DNA from: Anaerolineae bacterium
GTDB taxonomy: Bacteria; Chloroflexota; Anaerolineae; B4-G1; DUEL01
DNA length: 8,645 nucleotides
Assembly: GCA_029932895.1 (NCBI GenBank)
Contig: JAOZPF010000114.1
Coordinates: 1-8,645, forward strand
Direction: 5' to 3'
Position numbers and translations under genes: made by a program. The notes beneath the pieces were generated by a model. It was not told where the DNA came from, searched no databases, and saw only the letters and a program-made list of their open reading frames with translations. Positions 6,239 through 8,645 of the stretch are shown in pieces (the stretch's first letter is position 1; every line of letters starts with the position of its first letter).

Positions 6239-6706
6239 TTACTGGACCCGGATGATGCGAAAGACTAGCAAGCCGCCGGGGGCGTTCACCGTGACCTCAT
6301 CGCCCGCCCGGTGGCCCATCAGGGCCTTGCCGAGGGGAGATTCGTAAGAGATCTTGCCCTCGGAGGGTGCGGTCTCGGCGGAGCCGATGATGTGATAGGT
6401 CTCTGGCGCTCCGTTCCCCTCCACGATCGTCACCCGGCTGCCAAGCTTGATGACATCGCCGCCCTCGGTCTCTTCGATGATCTCGACATCGGCGAGGAGC
6501 GCTTCCAGTTCCATAATGCGCCCTTCGACAAAGGCCTGCTCGTTCCGTGCGGCCTCCAACTCGGCGTTCTCCAGCACGTCTCCCTCGGACAGTGCTTCAT
6601 GGAGCCGACGGGCTACCTGTTGCCGCCGCGTTGTGCGGAGGTGTTCTAGTTCCTGGCACAGCTTCTCGTATCCCTCGCGGGTGAGATAAGCGGTTTGTGT
6701 GTTCAT
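6239..6706 (-). CDS. greA: Transcript cleavage/elongation factor GreA
   Basis: GreA enters the RNA polymerase secondary channel and stimulates cleavage of backtracked RNA. Translation from 6712 gives 157 residues (MSMNTQ...), but the second ATG (6706, 155 residues, MNTQTAYLTREGYEK) is preferred. AGG at 6715-6713 touches the first ATG, but sits a proper six bases from the second. The N-terminal coiled coil covers about residues 6-75. Its tip carries EGDVLENAE with the acidic pair D43/E46, equivalent to E. coli GreA D41/E44, which hold the catalytic Mg2+ in the polymerase. The FKBP-like C-terminal domain (about 80-155) includes YESPLGKALMGHRAGDEV. Its neighbour lysS begins 70 bp after the greA stop. 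Many bacteria keep greA next to lysS. A structured leader precedes it. Confidence 0.97.
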   Translation of the reverse strand: MNTQTAYLTREGYEKLCQELEHLRTTRRQQVARRLHEALSEGDVLENAELEAARNEQAFVEGRIMELEALLADVEIIEETEGGDVIKLGSRVTIVEGNGAPETYHIIGSAETAPSEGKISYESPLGKALMGHRAGDEVTVNAPGGLLVFRIIRVQ

Positions 6707-6712
6707 ACTCAT

Positions 6713-6884
6713 CCTATTTGGAAGAGATCTAGGCGTAGGTCCAACTGGCGGCGAACGGCCTCCTCTCGGAGGCCATTATCACGCAGGAGACCGGCTCCAA
6801 AGGCCGATGCTCAAGCCTTTGCGGGCCGGTCGAAACACCGCTTTTGAAACGCAAAAACTGAGAGAATCTCCCTCAGTTATAAGC
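6713..6884 (-). promoter_or_regulatory. Long structured 5' leader of greA
   Basis: About 170 nt separate the inferred transcription start (near 6884) from greA. Three hairpins can be drawn on the minus strand. The first, 6878-6856, is a 7-bp stem. The second, 6831-6789, pairs GACCGGC with GCCGGTC outside and AAAGGC with GCCTTT inside, giving 13 pairs with an internal loop. The third, 6774-6757, pairs GGCCTCC with GGAGGCC across a GAGA tetraloop. GAGA is a GNRA loop on the minus strand only, which favours a minus-strand RNA. None of the last two is followed by a T-run, so this is not a simple attenuator. It matches no riboswitch class I recognise. The E. coli greA leader is known to yield GraL RNAs, but no similarity to it is claimed. 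Confidence 0.5.
6853..6878 (-). terminator. Terminator-like hairpin at the 5' end of the greA leader
   Basis: On the minus strand AACTGAG (6878-6872) pairs with CTCAGTT (6862-6856) around a 9-nt loop, and the T-run extends to 6853 (five T). It looks like an intrinsic terminator, but it begins only about six bases after the start site expected from the promoter at 6891-6919. It may be a 5' stabilising hairpin, a very early attenuator giving a ~30-nt RNA, or a terminator for minus-strand transcription entering from the repeat region. The sequence does not decide between these. Confidence 0.4.
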
Positions 6885-6890
6885 GCGTAT

Positions 6891-6919
6891 ATTATAGCCC
6901 ATAACAAACAGTTTGTAAA
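6891..6919 (-). promoter_or_regulatory. Sigma-70-type promoter of greA, with overlapping 13-bp palindrome
   Basis: On the minus strand TTTACA (6919-6914, five of six to consensus) and a perfect TATAAT (6896-6891) are separated by 17 bp. This places a start near 6884 and directs transcription toward greA. The palindrome ACAAAC-A-GTTTGT (6904-6916) covers half of the -35 hexamer and much of the spacer, a typical position for a repressor operator. No regulator gene is present in the window to assign to it. Confidence 0.75.
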
Positions 6920-6985
6920 GCACACCTGGGCGCGTTTCTGGTACCCAGGTACGGGCAGCCCCGCCAAAAACAGGCCGCGAATCAA

Positions 6986-7025
6986 CACGAATTGCACGAA
7001 TGACTGACCTTTCGTGTAATTCGTG
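6986..7025. repeat. 15-bp inverted repeat with 10-nt spacer
   Basis: CACGAATTGCACGAA (6986-7000) is the inverted partner of TTCGTGTAATTCGTG (7011-7025), with 14 of 15 positions matching and a 10-nt spacer. Each arm also contains a short internal direct repeat of CACGAA/TTCGTG. There is no T-run on either side, so it is not a standard terminator. It looks like a REP-type or MITE-type dispersed element; whether it recurs elsewhere in the genome cannot be seen here. Confidence 0.65.
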
Positions 7026-7119
7026 GCGGGGAAAATGAACACACACGGGCAGAGCGTGTCTGCGCAAGCGGACGATCAACACCTCCTGCGGCGTGACCCT
7101 GCCCGCCGGCGCTGCTTCC

Positions 7120-7506
7120 GGGTGCATCTCACTTTGGGGGCGAATTGGGCGAACAGTCCGTAGGTCGCGGTCCCCAATCGTAGCATAGGGGTTCGTGCCC
7201 GTGGACGGCTAACGGCCACAAGGGGTTATGCTACGGGCACGAACCGGCTAAAGCCTATATTCCATAGTGACGTCGCGCTCCAAGCGCGACCTCCAAGCTA
7301 CGGACTCGACGTCTCCCCATCCTCGCGCCTCCCCTGCCGGGCAACCCGCCCCAACGGGTGTGCGTCAGTTTGGGGACGAATTATTGGCCCCGACGGTGAG
7401 ATCAAGTGGTGCGCTCGGCTCCTGCAGCTCGCCCCAAAACTGAAATACATCCCTGCTTCCTCTCGTGAGGCAAGCCGGCGGCTTGCCCCACGACTGAAGC
7501 GCACCC
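7120..7506. repeat. Four degenerate copies of a 22-27 bp dispersed motif
   Basis: Two direct copies, GGGTG-N8-TTTGGGG-N-CGAATT, lie at 7120-7146 and about 7356-7382, and share roughly 21 of 27 positions. Two inverted copies lie at 7430-7452 (GCCCCAAAACTGAAATACAT core) and 7485-7506 (GCCCCACGACTGAAGCGCAC core). The common core read in the first orientation is GG(G/A)TG, a few variable bases, TCAG/TCAC, then TTTGGGG. The copies flank and follow the fold-back element. No spacers of constant length are present, so this is not CRISPR. Confidence 0.5.
7155..7306. repeat. Fold-back element of about 150 bp with terminal inverted repeats
   Basis: The ends are AGTCCGTAG (7155-7163) and CTACGGACT (7298-7306), exact inverted repeats. 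Homology continues inward as GGTCGCG (7163-7169) against CGCGACC (7285-7291), after a short insertion in the right arm. Inside, GGTTCGTGCCCGT (7190-7202) is exactly inverted at 7233-7245, and CGTAGCATA (7179-7187) at 7227-7235. The inner pairs are ordered so that they cannot all nest; they look like permuted copies of a ~21-bp unit in opposite orientation. A further hairpin GTCGCGCT/AGCGCGAC (7272-7279, 7283-7290) has a 3-nt loop. There is no coding capacity and no obvious target duplication. Confidence 0.55.
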
Positions 7507-7522
7507 GGCAGGGCATGTTGGT

Positions 7523-7551
7523 TTGACTTTTCGGCCACCTTGCAGTAAAAT
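7523..7551 (+). promoter_or_regulatory. Sigma-70-type promoter of the acyl-CoA dehydrogenase gene
   Basis: TTGACT (7523-7528) and TAAAAT (7546-7551) each match consensus at five of six positions and are separated by 17 bp. They sit at the first AT-rich stretch after the GC-rich repeat region. Transcription would start near 7558, giving an untranslated leader of about 90 nt. Confidence 0.65.
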
Positions 7552-7560
7552 TATTTCAGT

Positions 7561-7586
7561 GGGACGTTGTCCCGAAAAACGGGACA
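7561..7586 (+). promoter_or_regulatory. Operator-like palindrome with alternative hairpins at the start of the acyl-CoA dehydrogenase transcript
   Basis: Three short segments occur in a row: GGGAC (7561-7565), GTCCC (7569-7573) and GGGAC (7581-7585). The middle one can pair with either neighbour, as the 13-bp palindrome GGGAC-GTT-GTCCC or as the 7-bp hairpin TGTCCCG-AAAAA-CGGGACA (7568-7586). It lies just after the expected start site, so it could be a repressor operator, as is common for TetR-type regulators of fatty-acid genes, or an RNA element at the 5' end. No regulator gene is in view. Confidence 0.45.
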
Positions 7587-7646
7587 GGCGTATAGCCCTT
7601 GCGGAGCGTGGGGCATACCATTTCCGCCGGAAAGGAGCTACAGAGA

Positions 7647-8645
7647 ATGGATTTTGCGCTGACTGCCGAACACAAAATGGCTGCCAAGATGGTGCGGGAC
7701 TTTGCCGAGAAGGAAGTGGCCCCCGTCATCAAGGAGTACGATCGGGCGCATCGTGTCGACCGCGACGCCATCGCCCGAATGGCTGAACTTGGCATTCTGG
7801 GCATCTGCATCCCCGTGCGCTATGGCGGGCAGGGGATGGATTACATCACCCTGGGTCTGGTCTGTGAGGAGCTGGAGCGGATCGATACCTCGCTGCGGGT
7901 GGTGATGAGCGTCCACGTTGGTCTCAACAACCTGGGGTTATTGCAGTGGGGTAGCGAGGCACAGAAACAGCGCTTTTTGATCCCTCAGGCGCGGGGGGAG
8001 CGGATCGCTACCTACGCTCTCACCGAACCCGGTGCCGGTTCCGATGCCGCCGCCATCATCACCACCGCCCGCCGCGAGGGGGACGTCTACGTCCTCAATG
8101 GCGAAAAGATGTGGATCAGCCTCGCCGATGTGGCTGACACCTTTATCATCTTTGCCAAAACCGATCCCCACGCCGACCCACCTCACCGGGGGATGACAGC
8201 CCTTATCGTCCAGCGGGAGATGGGGGGGGTCACCACCGGCGATATCCACGGCAAGCTGGGGGTGCGAGCCGGCTCCACCGGTTGGATCAGCCTGGACGAC
8301 GTGCGGGTGCCGGTGGAGAACCGGCTGGGTGAGGAGGGGGAGGGGTTCAAGATTGCCATGAGCTGCCTGGATAACGGGCGCTACACCGTGGCCGCCGGGG
8401 CAACCGGGCTGCTCCGCGCCTGCCTGGAGGCTTCGGTGCAGTACGCTAACGAGCGACGGACCTTTGGGCGCGAGATCGGTCAGCACCAGTTGATCCAGCA
8501 GATGATCGCCCAGATGAAGCGGGACTATGAGGCCGCGCGGTTGCTCTATCTGCGGGCGGGCTGGCTCAAGAACCAGGGCCAACGCAACACTCAACAGACC
8601 AGCATGGCCAAGTGGTTGGCCACCGAGGCCAGCTTTGCCGGAGCT
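7647..8645 (+). CDS. Acyl-CoA dehydrogenase (3' end cut off by the window)
   Basis: This FAD-dependent flavoenzyme makes the alpha-beta double bond in acyl-CoA, passing electrons to ETF. In total 333 residues are present with no stop before the window edge; the family is about 380 long, so roughly 50 residues are missing. ATG 7647 follows AAAGGAG (7631-7637). Visible features are the N-terminal helical domain (about 1-120), the signature ALTEPGAGSD (124-133), NGEKMWIS (151-158) in the beta-barrel flavin domain (about 121-225), and the start of the C-terminal helical domain, with YANERRTFGREIGQHQLIQQ (266-285). The catalytic glutamate expected near residue 365 in this family falls outside the window, so chain-length or branched-chain specificity cannot be judged. 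A small TTTCC/GGAAA hairpin (7621-7633) adjoins the SD. Confidence 0.93.
   Translation, partial: MDFALTAEHKMAAKMVRDFAEKEVAPVIKEYDRAHRVDRDAIARMAELGILGICIPVRYGGQGMDYITLGLVCEELERIDTSLRVVMSVHVGLNNLGLLQWGSEAQKQRFLIPQARGERIATYALTEPGAGSDAAAIITTARREGDVYVLNGEKMWISLADVADTFIIFAKTDPHADPPHRGMTALIVQREMGGVTTGDIHGKLGVRAGSTGWISLDDVRVPVENRLGEEGEGFKIAMSCLDNGRYTVAAGATGLLRACLEASVQYANERRTFGREIGQHQLIQQMIAQMKRDYEAARLLYLRAGWLKNQGQRNTQQTSMAKWLATEASFAGA

Larger units (their letters stand above)
6920..7522. other. Gene-free intergenic region with clustered small repeats
   Basis: These ~600 bp between the divergent greA and acyl-CoA dehydrogenase promoters hold no convincing gene. Frames are open only in short stretches without ribosome sites or recognisable motifs. 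What is visible is inverted and dispersed repeats: ACCTGGG/CCCAGGT at 6924-6930 and 6944-6950; a 15-bp inverted repeat at 6986-7025; a 6-bp hairpin with GCAA loop at 7058-7073; a fold-back element at 7155-7306; a GC-rich 8-bp hairpin at 7469-7487; and four degenerate copies of a 22-27 bp motif. This suggests repeat accumulation or decayed mobile sequence rather than regulatory DNA only. Confidence 0.6.

Noticed and set aside
6710..6712. First ATG of greA as the start codon.
   Set aside because: The AGG SD directly abuts it, whereas ATG 6706-6704 has proper spacing; the difference is only two residues.
7058..7073. Structured RNA suggested by a GTCTGC-GCAA-GCGGAC hairpin with a GNRA loop.
   Set aside because: A single 6-bp stem with one wobble and no promoter or other conserved elements is too little to call an RNA.
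6873..7127. Minus-strand open frame of 84 codons in the repeat region as a gene or gene remnant.
   Set aside because: It runs through the 15-bp inverted repeat and the greA promoter, has no SD, and shows no family motif.
7469..7487. Terminator from the GGCAAGCC/GGCTTGCC hairpin.
   Set aside because: It is a perfect 8-bp stem, but no T-run follows on either strand and no gene ends nearby.
7120..7506. CRISPR array.
   Set aside because: Copies are degenerate, in mixed orientation and unevenly spaced, with no cas genes in the window.
7938..8594. Minus-strand open frame of 218 codons near the window end.
   Set aside because: It is antisense to the acyl-CoA dehydrogenase gene, whose signatures are clear; it is a composition artefact.

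Overview
This is a GC-rich bacterial chromosomal window dominated by translation genes. It most resembles Chloroflexota (an Anaerolineae-like or related thermophilic lineage). That placement is inferred from three things: a short archaeal/eukaryotic-type ProRS with a C-terminal Cys4 domain alongside ordinary bacterial SerRS and class II LysRS, the high G+C, and intergenic sequence made of small repeats. No rRNA or tRNA gene, CRISPR array or transposase is visible.

Layout. (1) Positions 24-3345, + strand: a near-consensus promoter, a ~135 nt leader with a 20-codon proline-rich ORF and a strong intrinsic terminator, then a MazG-like nucleotide pyrophosphohydrolase gene, proS, and a GH1 beta-glycosidase gene. 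(2) Positions 3367-6706, - strand: serS, lysS and greA, transcribed in the order greA-lysS-serS and convergent with region 1. An intrinsic terminator sits between greA and lysS, and greA has its own promoter and a long structured leader. (3) Positions 6920-7522: gene-free sequence full of inverted and dispersed repeats. (4) Positions 7523-8645, + strand: a promoter with an operator-like palindrome, then an acyl-CoA dehydrogenase gene cut off by the window end.

The most notable observation is the leader at 59-193. The peptide MHQIVPPSLPAPPQPDRRSG (6 Pro in 20, using all four Pro codons) lies upstream of the operon encoding prolyl-tRNA synthetase. The RNA can be folded by hand into protector (1:2), antiterminator (2:3) and terminator (3:4) forms, arranged as in the classical trp/his attenuators. 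The model is that shortage of charged tRNA-Pro stalls the leader ribosome, frees the antiterminator and raises ProRS expression. This is a class of control known for amino-acid biosynthetic operons and E. coli pheST; I do not recall a characterised proline-peptide attenuator for ProRS.

The second translation operon (greA-lysS-serS) appears to be controlled differently. It has a 13-bp palindrome over its -35 region, three hairpins in its leader and a terminator just before lysS. All RNA folds and promoter calls here were made by eye, without energy calculations or database searches.
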